A stretch of DNA of 64,000 nt from assembly GCA_014338405.1 (NCBI GenBank), contig JTDE01000708.1:139349-203348 (forward strand). Direction: 5' to 3'. Shown here in pieces: positions 35,528-46,372 of this stretch (its first letter is position 1; each line of letters opens with the position of its first letter). A program made the translations under genes and the position numbers. This stretch comes from Paragonimus skrjabini miyazakii. Its lineage: Eukaryota; Platyhelminthes; Trematoda; Plagiorchiida; Troglotrematidae. Below the pieces are notes generated by a model. The model was not told the DNA's origin, made no database searches, and worked only from the letters and a program-made list of their open reading frames with translations.

Positions 35528-35595
35528 ATGTTTTACGTTCGTGAGTGAAGAGAGTAAACGAAATGTTAACATCTCGCGACGTATGTTTTCTATCG
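35528..35595 (+). repeat. short interspersed motif (repeat C)
   Basis: GAGAGTAAACGAAATGTTAA followed by CATCTCGCGA matches stretches at 48935-49012 and 59626-59704. These three copies define an unnamed repeat of roughly 70-80 bp, always on the plus strand. Nothing else is known of it from this window. Confidence 0.55.
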
Positions 35596-35629
35596 TTACT
35601 GGTGAACAGGATAAAGGGAACTCAGTGTT

Positions 35630-35740
35630 TTGAATATACCACACGAGACAGTCGGACGGATGGGCACCAGAATCTAAATGTGAAGTTTTCTAGCTCCCGG
35701 CGTGATTTCGTAGCTCAGCTGGTAGACAGCGTGTAGCATT
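35630..35740 (+). repeat. SINE-A, 3'-truncated copy
   Basis: ACACGAGACAGTCGGACGGA, AATCTAAATGTGAAG and the intact A-box stem TTCGTAGCTCAGCTGGTAGA match SINE-A on the plus strand. The match stops near 35740, where a minus-strand SINE-B begins, so SINE-B probably inserted into or replaced the 3' half. Confidence 0.8.
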
Positions 35741-35742
35741 TG

Positions 35743-36130
35743 GCATGCTATTTTCATACAGATTGAAAATCATCCTCAATTGATCGCAGCTGTCGCATTC
35801 CCATAAACTTTTCAGTCGGCCCCTTTCGACCAACAGAAGCACTAGACTCGAGTTTCGCTCTCATTGGAGCTCGTCAGTAGTGCATGTTCTCGCCACTGCC
35901 GGGACTAGAACCACAGCCACGCTGTTCATGAGGCAACCGTGTTTACCAATGCCCAATTCACCTCATATTAGGCATGACCGAATTATCATATGTGAACACC
36001 CAACCACTTTCGCTTGTGAGTAATGATCAGGTTGCCCGATCGCCTCGAGAGGAGACACAGTTACTGTCTGTTAACTCCAATATATAACCCCTCGACTTGG
36101 ACTTCTTTCGAAGTTGAAATCACAGAAATC
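35743..36130 (-). mobile_element. SINE-B, copy with intact hammerhead, single-arm form
   Basis: Read on the minus strand from about 36130: a single 5' arm (TTAACAGACAGTAACTG, ACTCACAAGCGAAAGTGG, GATAATTCGGTCATGCC), an altered A box (35946-35956), B box GGTTCTAGTCC (35902-35912), an intact hammerhead (35839-35883), and a body with GGGGCCGACTGAAAAGT and GCGACAGCTGCGATCAAT. It lacks the second palindrome arm seen at 6661 and 20241. The tail ends near 35743 beside a truncated SINE-A. Confidence 0.85.
35839..35883 (-). ncRNA. type I hammerhead ribozyme (intact core)
   Basis: Minus strand: stem I GCACTA (35883-35878), CTGACGA (35877-35871), stem II GCTC/GAGC around a six-base CAATGA loop (35870-35857), GAAA (35856-35853), minimal stem III C-TCGA-G, GTC, and stem I partner TAGTGC (35844-35839). 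Compared with 20567-20611, all core and stem bases agree and only loop II differs (TAATAA versus CAATGA). That is the pattern expected if the fold is maintained by function. Confidence 0.85.
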
Positions 36131-36149
36131 ATTGAGTTGTTGAGCGGTA

Positions 36150-36205
36150 TTTGATTACTGATGAGTAGTGGGGGATTTTGATTTTCACATAGATTGAACA
36201 TCACT
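36150..36205 (-). repeat. SINE-B 3' tail fragment
   Basis: GATTACTGATGAGTAGTGGG and GATTTTCACATAGATTGAAC are the reverse complement of the last 55 bases of SINE-B. The preserved CTACTCATCAGTAAT end makes this a strongly 5'-truncated copy. Confidence 0.8.
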
Positions 36206-36552
36206 ACTTCATTGATGGTTTGAATTTAGCCGATGGTCAGATTTTTCACAATCGGAGTCTTCTAAATTCAACAGATGTCTTTTTTTGGTTCAACACAAAA
36301 ACCACCGGAGTTGGGGTGCCCCAGGATTAAGTACAGTGGTTCGCCAACTGCCCGGTCGCAGCTTCGTCCTTCTGTCAGTGTGCAAGAGAGATAGAGAAAT
36401 GAGGTCAAGACATGTCAGACTTACTGGCCGCTTCGTCTCAAACAATGCCACCATAACCCACTGTTCAGTGCATTAGGGTTGGGATCAGCTTGATGTTTCT
36501 AGACAACGGACTCAGGCCTGCCAGCATCATTGATTTGAGTACAATTAAATTC

Positions 36553-36745
36553 AAATGACACAGTGGTCAACACGGTTGCCTCGGAGTTCTAGTCCCGGCT
36601 GTAGCAAGGATATGCACTATTGACGAGCTCAATGAGAGAGAAGCTCGAGTCTAGTGCTTCTGTTGATCGAAAGGAGCCGACTGGAAACTCTACAGGAATG
36701 CGACAACTGCGATTAATTGTGAATGATGTTCAGTCTATATGAAAT
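36553..36745 (+). mobile_element. SINE-B, 5'-truncated copy with inactivated hammerhead
   Basis: A-box GACACAGTGG, B-box GTTCTAGTCCCGG (shortened spacing), then the ribozyme region at 36614-36659. Stem I GCACTA/TAGTGC and GAGTC are kept, but the box reads TTGACGA instead of CTGACGA and GAAA reads GAAG. Those two changes hit invariant core positions, so cleavage should be abolished. The tail stops at CTATATGAAATTCC. Confidence 0.8.
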
Positions 36746-37326
36746 TCCACTCTGTTTATTGTATAGATATGGCCAGCAGGCCTAAGCTTACCACCCTTGG
36801 TGCAGTGTTGCATGAATATTGATTTATGAACAGAAATCAACTTACTGAAGTACAAAATGTTTCCTCTGAAGAAAAACCTCTGATTGGATGACATACAAAA
36901 CAGTGTCATGCATCCGGACCCAGGCGAGTGGCCCGAAGTGAATGGGACAGATTTACTTTGTAAAAACGTGCATGCTATCACGCTGTCACGATTACTACTT
37001 GGGCCTCAAAAATACCGTTACAAGTATTCCGAAGTATTATTTATCACCTAGAAAAAAAATATACTATTGAGAGGCCCTGATTTAGACATTGCTGTGATCA
37101 TTACAATGTCACAATTCATAGGTGATGATTGATAACGATAGGTTCGAGTGGTTCGAACCGAGAGATAGAAAACAAATTGCAAACTAACATGTTTTACACT
37201 GTTCAGCGTTTACTGTTTTGCGATAGCACAATTACACGACGGTTGGGAGGTTATTGGGTTTTTGGGCTTAGAAAATAATAATATAACGAGAATCTGAATT
37301 TAGGAACTAGTGATCGGTACATCGAA

Positions 37327-37440
37327 ATGGCTTCAAGTGTTCTAAGGACTTCAAAATGTAGACCGGTCAAACGCAGTTTGCCTTTTTGCTTTTTAACTGG
37401 AGGACTCTTAGTGTGTATTGCAACTACTTCGGTTATGTTA
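37327..37440 (+). CDS. candidate first exon with signal-anchor segment
   Basis: The ATG at 37327 has a favourable context (AAATGG) and opens 38 codons: a short basic N-terminus (RTSKCRPVKR) followed by a hydrophobic segment from SLPFCFLTGG to TTSVML. The frame runs directly into a textbook donor, GTAAGT, at 37441. A short cytoplasmic tail plus one membrane helix at the start of a protein suggests a type II membrane protein or a signal peptide. No family is recognisable from 38 residues, and no downstream exon was found. It could be chance. Confidence 0.3.
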
Positions 37441-40400
37441 GTAAGTTCAGGCGATGATTGCGATTGGTGTTTCTTACATATTAAACTATTCCACTTCATT
37501 CTATTCAATAAAGGTTAATTAACGGTTATTTTTTGGTGTTAGTTTGGAACCGATTACTTTAATGCACGCAGACTGAACTGTCCAAAAGGACGTTCCTCGG
37601 GAGAACTAGTAGGTTTCCTACAGACTATGAAGCAACATCTGTAGGGGCCCAAAGCTCGATTCCGTACTCCGTTGCCGTAGGCAATAAGTACTACCTGAAA
37701 TAATGGTTACTTCAAATGCCGTTAGTCACTCATCAACAACGACATATGCCTCAGCGTTGTGGTACAATAGAGATGTTCCGCTCACTTGTCCACGATTCAC
37801 CTGATTGTACCTGACTTGTCTCTCTGCCGCCGAGACCACTTTGCGCCCCAGTTGTTAGAGTAGATTGTCCTGGGCGCATAGTTATATGTACAAGTTATCT
37901 GCTAGCCCTTGTGTTCCTCAGAGGTATTATAGGTTCCCCGCTTAATCGCAAGATATCAGTGGATATAAGAGTCCCTAGGTTCACATGCAACTAAGTTTAT
38001 CCGACCTCTCTGGAACAGACATCTTCTACTTACATTCGTACTGGTCAACATAATTAAGTGTATGACATCTAGAATGAACATGTCAAAGGCGGGCACGTGA
38101 AGCTCAGCACGTAAGCTAAAATGTTATCCGTCAATTCTTGTTCCATTTTTGCTACATTGGCATTCACGCACGGCAACCCATTCCGAATACAAGAAAACTA
38201 CTCATATTCAATATTTTCTACACGTATACTGATACTTCTGTAGTCTACTGATGAAATAATTGCTGACAAGCTGTACACGTGAAAAGGAGGCTTACTATCT
38301 ACATGTCTGTAGACCAAAAGGACTGTCACCTCACGTTGGCTCATAGGACCTGTAGTGTGTCACCTATTATTATCGAACTGATTTGCTGTCATGTTGAAAA
38401 TCTAGAGGCGATACTGTAAACAACCATTTAGCAAAAATGTGTGACTTTTGTTTTCAAAAAGTCTATAAGAACAGGGTAGTTTTTGTCATCTTAAACTAGG
38501 ATTAAACAAACCAAGGAGCTATAGTGGGTTGTCAGGTTAATCTTTTTGAGAAATCGATAACTCTTGGCTACGGTTGTTTACTGGAGGTTTGAACGCTGTT
38601 TTTCCAATGGAATCTAAGAACACATGATGGATCGGAAGTACAGATAGAAACTGATGATCCCTACTTTTCTCACAAAACAAATCATCGTCGTAGATTTTTC
38701 AGTGTGGCTGTGAATACGGATAACACAACTATGAGTTCTGCTTTGATCTAAATAGAGGTCATCAAGGCAACAACTGTGGCCAAAATCTTTCGTCCTCGGA
38801 AACTGTCACTCATAAGTGTGAGCGCAGGGTCTCGGATAGATACACAGAACTGTGGATTAGTCAAATAATTTCGTGGATTTTGTCAATACGAAGGATAGCT
38901 AAAGAGCTTAATCTTACTGAAACAAACAAGAACATTATCCAAAAATATTTAACTGTAAACAAAACAAAAACCTCTTGTTCTCAAGAATTCATGTAGTTTC
39001 ATGATTTTTCCGTTAATGCCTTTGAAGTTTGCGTAAGCAAATTATCGTTTAGCACCCACTGTAATATAACTTATTTACATAATATTACCTTGTGTTAATG
39101 ATAATCGCTGTGCGCTTCAATGTTGATACTTGGCTAGAGACAATGTGTTCACAACCATTCTAGTGGGTTAATCTTGGGTGGCAACTCTCGGTTTGAGAGG
39201 GTAATTTCTGTGGTCGGCAAATCTAGATTGACTCTTCCTCAACCGCCGCTTCGAAAACCAAAAGTGATCAGGAATAACAGCTTCAATATTCCGGTTCCTT
39301 TTCTCTCAAAAATGGAGGCGGGTCTGCCGGGGTTCTTCTTTGAGTTCCAGAAATACATTTAAACCAGCCCGCTGGCATGTTTTTATCGACATCCTTCCAG
39401 CATTCCTCCATCATCTTTCGCACCTTAGATGAGCCATAGACTTCAACAACTTGTGAATCAATTAGACCTTACATCTCAGTCGCTCATTGTTGGTAACTAT
39501 TGGCAACTGTGGTGCTGTTCGTGTAAGTTCACTTTCTTCACGGTATGTACAAATCTGCCTGCATCTGATGTACTTTCTTTTGCAAGCCGACAGAAAACGT
39601 CGTTTTTAGTCCTACAATTCCAACTAACGAAAGTTTCAATGAACTGCTGGTTGTTCTGTTTCTGCTGTTTCATTAAGTCTTCAGCAACAAACCGAAATAA
39701 CCTTACGTTAAGTGGCGAAAATTAGTTTTTCTCTGGACAGAACTGTCTGAGCCCAAATGCTGCCTGTCTGTGCTCACGCACTTCATTATTCACTACTTTG
39801 AACCCCGTTACTAGTGCACTTTATTCCAATCTATGTTGATTCATTCAGATCTACACATTCAAATTTAAACCTCCCATCTTATAAAGACTTCCATATCCAT
39901 CTTAAAAATGCGTTAACCATTCTGTTCATTGTTCTGCTGTCGTACACAAACTATATCTCTTCTTGCCACGTCTACTGATCTTTCTACATAAGCTTACAAA
40001 CCATTCACCAGTATCTGTTGTGAGGGAAGTCGAGAATAAATTTCAACAGTCAATATTCTTAATGGATCAACCTCGCTTGCATAATCCGTCTTTAATCCAC
40101 AAAGACAATACAAGTGTGTTGTGTTTATTCAATTATGCTAGCTTTTAATCCGTGTGCACCGCTAAAATATTTACCACCACCACCCCCTGAATGAATAAAT
40201 CTGTCGAGGTGGTGAACTTCATTAGTGCACCCGACTCAATATCATTTGACCGAGCTCTGTGAAAAATAAAAAACTTTTGATGGGTGCTGAAAACGGAGTG
40301 AACATGCATAAAATAGCAAACAGTTCGGATCAATAGCTGCGTACTTCCCACGGTTTATCTGAATCGTCTGAGCAATACACTGTCGTTCTTCATTTTTGTA

Positions 40401-40990
40401 TTTAATAATGTGAACAGTCTGACGGAACTGACCAATATGACAATGACTTAGTTATCATCTGAAATCCTAGGGTAAGCTTTCCAGGGCTTAGTTCGAATCA
40501 CGATATCACTTGTGTAATGACCACATTTCACAACACTTACCTGATTACGGTTGAGTCACACGAAGTGACAGTTCAGTTGTCACTATCTAAGCTTGAACAA
40601 ATGACCATCAGGCTGAATATGTTCATGGAAGATATTTGTACTTGAAGATTGGGGCAAAGCGTTCAATAAATCTTAAAGACTATAAATTCTATTGTTAAAA
40701 TGCTGTCGCGATGCACAAAAGTACAAAACTGGTATGTCCTGTGCAGCATCCTTTTAGAAGCATGTCGTTCCTTTCCAATGTTTGAATCTTTCTGACGTCT
40801 CGGCCCGAAAGACCATGTTCAGGCCCGGCTCTTTCAATCCGTTTTTTATCCGCCAGCTATCTAGTATATTGCAGGTAATCTGTCACAGCAGACTAGCCGA
40901 AAACAGAGAAGGACAGAGTTACGAACAACCTGTATGTAACATCATACATGTCAAGCATGCATATAACTGACTTCAAACCAACCGCTCAAA

Positions 40991-41018
40991 GTATGTGAAT
41001 CGATCAAACCAAACTAAT
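40991..41018 (+). repeat. 28-bp word shared with 49132-49159
   Basis: GTATGTGAATCGATCAAAC followed by AAACTAAT occurs here and at 49132-49159 with one mismatch. The flanks do not align over any length I can see, so this may be the preserved core of an otherwise decayed repeat. Confidence 0.6.
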
Positions 41019-41085
41019 AAGAAAAACGTGAGGTAAATAAGAACAATCGCTAGGTCACAGCAACCCAAACGTAACCCATAGTAGC

Positions 41086-41114
41086 GTCTGTGTGTTTGTG
41101 TGTGCGTGTGTGTG
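41086..41114. repeat. GT-rich microsatellite
   Basis: Imperfect GTGTGT run interrupted by TT and GC. Simple sequence only. Confidence 0.9.
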
Positions 41115-42323
41115 GCAGTGCAGCAACAAGTGGGTTGCTATTTGTATCTAATCCCGGTGCCCCTCCTCCATTGTTTGAACGAGTCGCTATTAGAAGAATC
41201 CCATGTGGATATTGAACGATAGTCATTAGCTGGGTGACCACGTGTACCTCGTTTATCTTCGTTCGATGAACATATCTGAATGAGCAGTCGTTCCGTTGTC
41301 AGCAGCTTGATTTGACGATTCACCCAAAAATAATTCGATGGACACATCACTATTCAATTGTTGCTCTGACTCAGAAGGTTGTATGTGGTTGATGTTGTCT
41401 TTCCATTCGGACACAGTTAACATTAACCCATTTAAACAATAACTGTGTTAGAGAGAACGTACGGATCAAGAAATATTAAAATTATATTCTGACGTTTGTA
41501 AGCGCCTGTAAGGTGACTGTATTCTTGCGTTAAGGTCACTCGAAAAAATGCTCATACAATACCCATACAACAGTTGTTATATCATGTACACAAAGTAGTA
41601 TGTGCACCCTATTTCTCACCTTCATTTTTATGATGTCGAATGTTCACATCTTTTCAAAATCACATAAAGTAAGTAAATGCGCTATACCAATATGACAAGA
41701 GACTTGTTTTCGTTCTTCATGATACTTGTATAGTTGTCTCTCTGCCGATTCTCTGCACTTTCGCATGGTTTGAAGATTGCAAGACGTTCGATAAAGACGA
41801 CTCAGGGACGCTCTGATTACCGATTTTTAATTTGGTGCTAAAGTGCTTAATGAATTATGATGGATGCGTGAAATAAGGGCCATGAATAGTTGTACTGCTT
41901 CTTTCCGCTTCTAATCTTTGCAAGACTCATTCGAAAGTCACTGTAGATTATTTTGTTTGGCTTTCTGACCGTTCGTGGTACACCAGACTTTACATATGTG
42001 AGTGCCTAGGGAACCACGGAAATTGGATGTCAGCTGTAATAATCTAAGCTTTACTGGTTGTGACAATGAGGTCTCAGTCGTATAAATTTAAACAAACCTA
42101 CAGTTTACCACTCCAGTTGTCATTGCTATTAAGGTGTGTTACAACAAATTGATTAAAGCTACTGTTTGTATACCTTGATATTCACAAGGGAATGAAATTG
42201 AAGTAACTTATATCAAGTCAATATTAGGCTTCGTGAATCTCGGAGGTGGTGATGAATTCTCATTCCCTTGATTATCATATATTACACAAACGAAAGACAA
42301 TAAACTCAATGGGCTTAAGCCAC

Positions 42324-42347
42324 ATAATAATAATAATAACAATAATA
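42324..42347. repeat. ATA trinucleotide microsatellite
   Basis: Five or more ATA units, one AAC interruption, then further ATA. Simple sequence. Confidence 0.9.
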
Positions 42348-45300
42348 GAAATACAGTTAATGAGTAATTCAGTGAAGTAGCACATGTGATAATATTGAAA
42401 ATGAATCGGTTTAATGAATCGGTTCAGGAACACTAAGTTTGTGTGGGAATTGAACTAAACGAAGAATAGTAGAGGAAGAGTAAGATGTGAAATGTTTGTG
42501 TCCACATCTGGTTAGAGACCTAAAAAAAACATTTTGAAGAGTCCATATAGGAAAGAAAAAGTTGTGTCAGATGAAATTTTGACTGCAAATATTTTGCTCA
42601 CTGTAAACTAATGAGCGATAAGAAAAAGATAGAAGAGTTCACTACGGCATCATGATTTACGTGTTAAATATTCAACAAAATTGTGAAACATTTGGACGAA
42701 AAATGAAAAATGAAAACAACAGCTGAGCGGAACATTCATTGGAGAATCTCAGACAAATCGATTATTGGAATGTTTTAGAAAAAGGAGAGACTTTTGACGC
42801 TGGACTGAAAAACGAAAATTTGTTGATCAGTGAAACATTAACAGGGAGGGGATGGTCACTCCATTTTCTGAGTCAAAGTAAACCTCATGCACTTGATGGA
42901 AATAATTCGGGGTAGAAATCAGTTATCAACATGAAGAGGTAGACAATCCGTAAGAAAATTCGCATACTGAGTTGTATCCACAAGCAAGTAAACATCGTGA
43001 TACATTTGACACGAACTCCATAATTCCAACCAAATTGATATTTTTGTCCCACTGTTCAATAATGTTGGCAAAGAAAACATGGTGGAACATTTTGGACCGA
43101 ACTCTACGTCGTTCACATAGCATGGATACTACGTAAAGTGGGAACACGAACGAAGAGAGGTTTGAGTCTGTGATGCGTGGGGTTTGAGTGAATAGGTTGT
43201 GATTTGCAAAGTAATCAGACAAAACATCAACAGTTCACGTTTGAATGTCAGATTCACGGAAAAATTGAAGTAAAGTCTCCGTGTTATCCCTGTCAAACAT
43301 ATCGCGCCAGTCTAGAAACTAAACGAGAAATGCTTTATATTGTCCATCATGCTATGGTAAAACGGAACGAATACCCGATAGCTTCAAAAGTTGAGCGTAG
43401 GCGAGTTGATTAGCTCTATCAACCGATGGCATAAGGGAATTAACTTGAAAAACATAAACATAGGGGGTGGAACGTTGGCAACGTTAAACAAATAGGTTAG
43501 GGATCTTGTTGTTGACTTATGTTTCCTTTCGGACAGAAATTAGTTTTTCATCTGTTCATGTCATAGGTGAGATGAGGTTGATCAAAAGATGATCGTTATT
43601 TTCTAATGATTGAGGTGGTATGTACGGACAGTTTTGTGAATCAGCTCATCTGAAGGCTAGCCTAAATCTCTGAACATTTCTTGAAAATGATTGACGACAA
43701 CTTGATACAAATGCGCATCCATAGTCCTATTGACATCGGTTGGTGCATTTATTACCGTAACAGATTTGTTGTAATTTTTGTGACAAGATGTTAGATATAT
43801 TTACCTAGTTAGAATATTGAGTTGCCTCGATCCACTTCACCGACACTACAATAAGACCAGTGTTACTAGGTGTTGCTATTTCGTTCATTCTCGTCGGCAG
43901 CGTATATAAACTCATTGATTATACATAAAAATAGCATGATAACAAGAACAACACTTAAACGTGATGCATGCTGATTAAATCAGGATAAATACCATGGCAG
44001 CGACAGTGACTGCATCAACACCCTTTGCACACAGAGAAGTTATCAAGTCGGTTTCATTAACGTAACTCCCTTGTAAGCTAACAGCCTCAGATTTGGTTAC
44101 GTAACAACACAGTGAACGATGTTAATGGGTTAACCTGTATCCAAGATGTGATTAACAATCGAAGACGTCGGATTCTAGTCCAGCCGCTGCGTTGCTAGTT
44201 TTTTTTTGATCACCGCTTTCGATAACCAATTAGGGATGTGTTGTGTCAGCCGTTGTCATGATGTCTGGTCCGTCCTACCAGTATCCTCGTCACCGAAACT
44301 GCAGATGAACTGGTAAGTTAGATGAGAAATAGAATAGTCTATTAGGTCACTCTCGGAAACATTGAAGACGAAAGTGCTAATGGAGAACATTGTTTGCCAT
44401 TCGGTGACTAGATAGATACGATTTAAAATCGACTAGCTTTTCCCCTATATAGGTTGTCATGTGATCCCATTTTGAAAGTCAAGTTCGAGCAAATTTGCTT
44501 CTTGGAATCAATCTCAGTGTGAATTTTTGTCACCTTTGGCTTATAATGAATGTCTATAAAATTTTCCAGATAACCACTGACCAGTAAGACGTCTTACGGT
44601 AATTTGTCCTGCTTAATAATGCTATCATCAGCACATATTTGTCTGTCTCATCAGAACAGGGTTCGAACTGAGCCACATCTGTCTATCACTAGAGAAAACG
44701 AGAGAAATTAAATGCACTGGCTATTTCATTTTGTCTCTCGATATACTACTTTCACGCCGATGAATCAAAATGTCTAAAGAACGGTGGTTTTCTCTCAGTC
44801 TGTTGTTCGTGAAGAACTATTAACCTGGGCTAGGATGAGTTCAGAAGTTTGCAGGATTGTATGAAATAAATATCATCCATAATGATTGACACATTTTCTC
44901 GCAAAAAGTGTTAACGCAGTCAGTACGTTGGTTGCGATTGTGACCCTGATTTCTCAATGGACATCAAGTTTAATTAGTTATCTTGCTGTCACGCACTTTT
45001 CATATATAACCAGTAGTGTTATGTGTATGACTGGCAATAGTAAACTAAATGTTAGCCTCTTGCGAAACTTGTTTTTTTTCACCATGTTGATATCTACCAT
45101 TGACAAGTTAGTGTGGATCTCTGTGAACAATATGTGTTGTGTTTATCGCTGGGTAATCATAATGTAGCAGAATCTTATTCCTTAAATCATTTTGACCTAA
45201 TACAACCAGCCTGTAGAAGTTGTATGGTCTATTTCGTAGATTACTGACGTCAGTTGGCCAAACATTGAACAGGGGAAACGTGATGTGTTGAACGACTTGA

Positions 45301-45984
45301 GCGGAGTGGTTCTTTCGAATCTACGATGTTGAAAGTAGCTACTGAACTGCGTATGGATTCTTCTAAAATACACCCTCAGACCAGCGTCAATTTCAGTAGT
45401 CAGAATGATCAGGTATTCACATGGTTGACTGTGTTAATTGAACTGCAAGAAGGTAAAATTCATTCGCACCTTCAGAGGTCTATTCGCACGTACCGAATGA
45501 AAAACTTCTTACCGATGAGGATTATTGGCCAAACTTATAACTGATCCGCAGTTTTTATTGGAATGCTTTTTTTAATTCGAAAATGAATTATAACGACTAA
45601 TGGGCTATACATAATGCAAATATTTGTCCATGTAACATACTGACACAGTTTGATTCCAAAAAATAAACACCATAGTTTATGTATGGTTGTAATGTTGCAA
45701 ATATAGGAGAAACAACAGCAACCGCTTCTTGGAAAACATCATGGTGCTTATGCGAAGGAGTTGCGCCGTTACCGTATTTCAGAGCATCCTCAGCAATAGT
45801 GATGTAGGAGGTTGGATTAACATGTCTTAATAACAGGTTTGTATTTAAACTCTTAATGGTTTTTCCAGCGCATCATAATATGTGGTTACTAAACTCACAT
45901 AGGCTCCTACTGACATAGCATATGCCGAGGTGTTCTTAGTGTATTTACGTCTGGAACAAAGTTGTCATAGTTGTTCACTAGACA

Positions 45985-46068
45985 TAAGAATCCAGCCGAA
46001 GCCCTAATTTTTCTAATTACCGGGTCTGTTCTAGATTATCATATCTGCCAAATTATTCATTAGTAATG
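45985..46068 (+). repeat. SINE-A 3' fragment, first of a tandem pair
   Basis: AATCCAGCCGAAGCCC, ATTATCATATCTGCCAAATT and TTCATTAGTAAT represent the region from the B box to the tail. A longer copy follows in the same orientation within about 15 bases. Confidence 0.75.
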
Positions 46069-46079
46069 CAATTTCACTA

Positions 46080-46372
46080 CTCGACAGTGATTGATACCAG
46101 CGTGAACTGTTAGAGAAATCTTGCGGAGTTGTCAGTGTTTCCCGATCATTTGGTGGATTCCATAAGAAAGTATGAGGCGGATGGGTGACTCGGTTCAAAT
46201 GTGTAATCTCCGAAATTCCGCCTTAACTTAGTAGGTCAGGTGATGGAACGTTTGCTAAGTCTAGGTGTGCTGTTTCTGATGCTGGCTTGAACCAAGCCAA
46301 AGCTCTAATTGTTCATAATCAAGTCTCGTCTGAATTATCAAATCCATCAAACTACTCATTAGTAGTTATCAC
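46080..46372 (+). mobile_element. SINE-A, near full-length but diverged
   Basis: 5' part TACCAGCGTGAACTGTTAGA, GGTGGATTCCATAAGA, GGGTGACTCGGTTCAAATGT, a decayed A box around 46225, an altered B box GGCTTGAACCAAGCC, and the tail GAATTATCAAATCCATCAAA, CTACTCATTAGTAG. Both pol III boxes carry substitutions. Confidence 0.8.

Larger units (their letters stand above)
37519..45980. other. unassigned DNA
   Basis: About 8.5 kb without a feature I can support. 37600-37930 is richer in GC and free of long frames, possibly an old retroelement untranslated region. The plus frame 39174-39362 (GKSRLTLPQPPLRKPKVIRN) has a coding look but no match I can name. Simple sequences lie at 41086-41114 (GT-rich) and 42324-42347 (ATA). 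The rest is AT-rich. Confidence 0.4.

Noticed and set aside
43204..43413. Small zinc-finger-like plus-strand frame (C-x-I-H...C-x2-C)
   Set aside because: Spacing fits no zinc-finger class, and there is no support from neighbouring frames.
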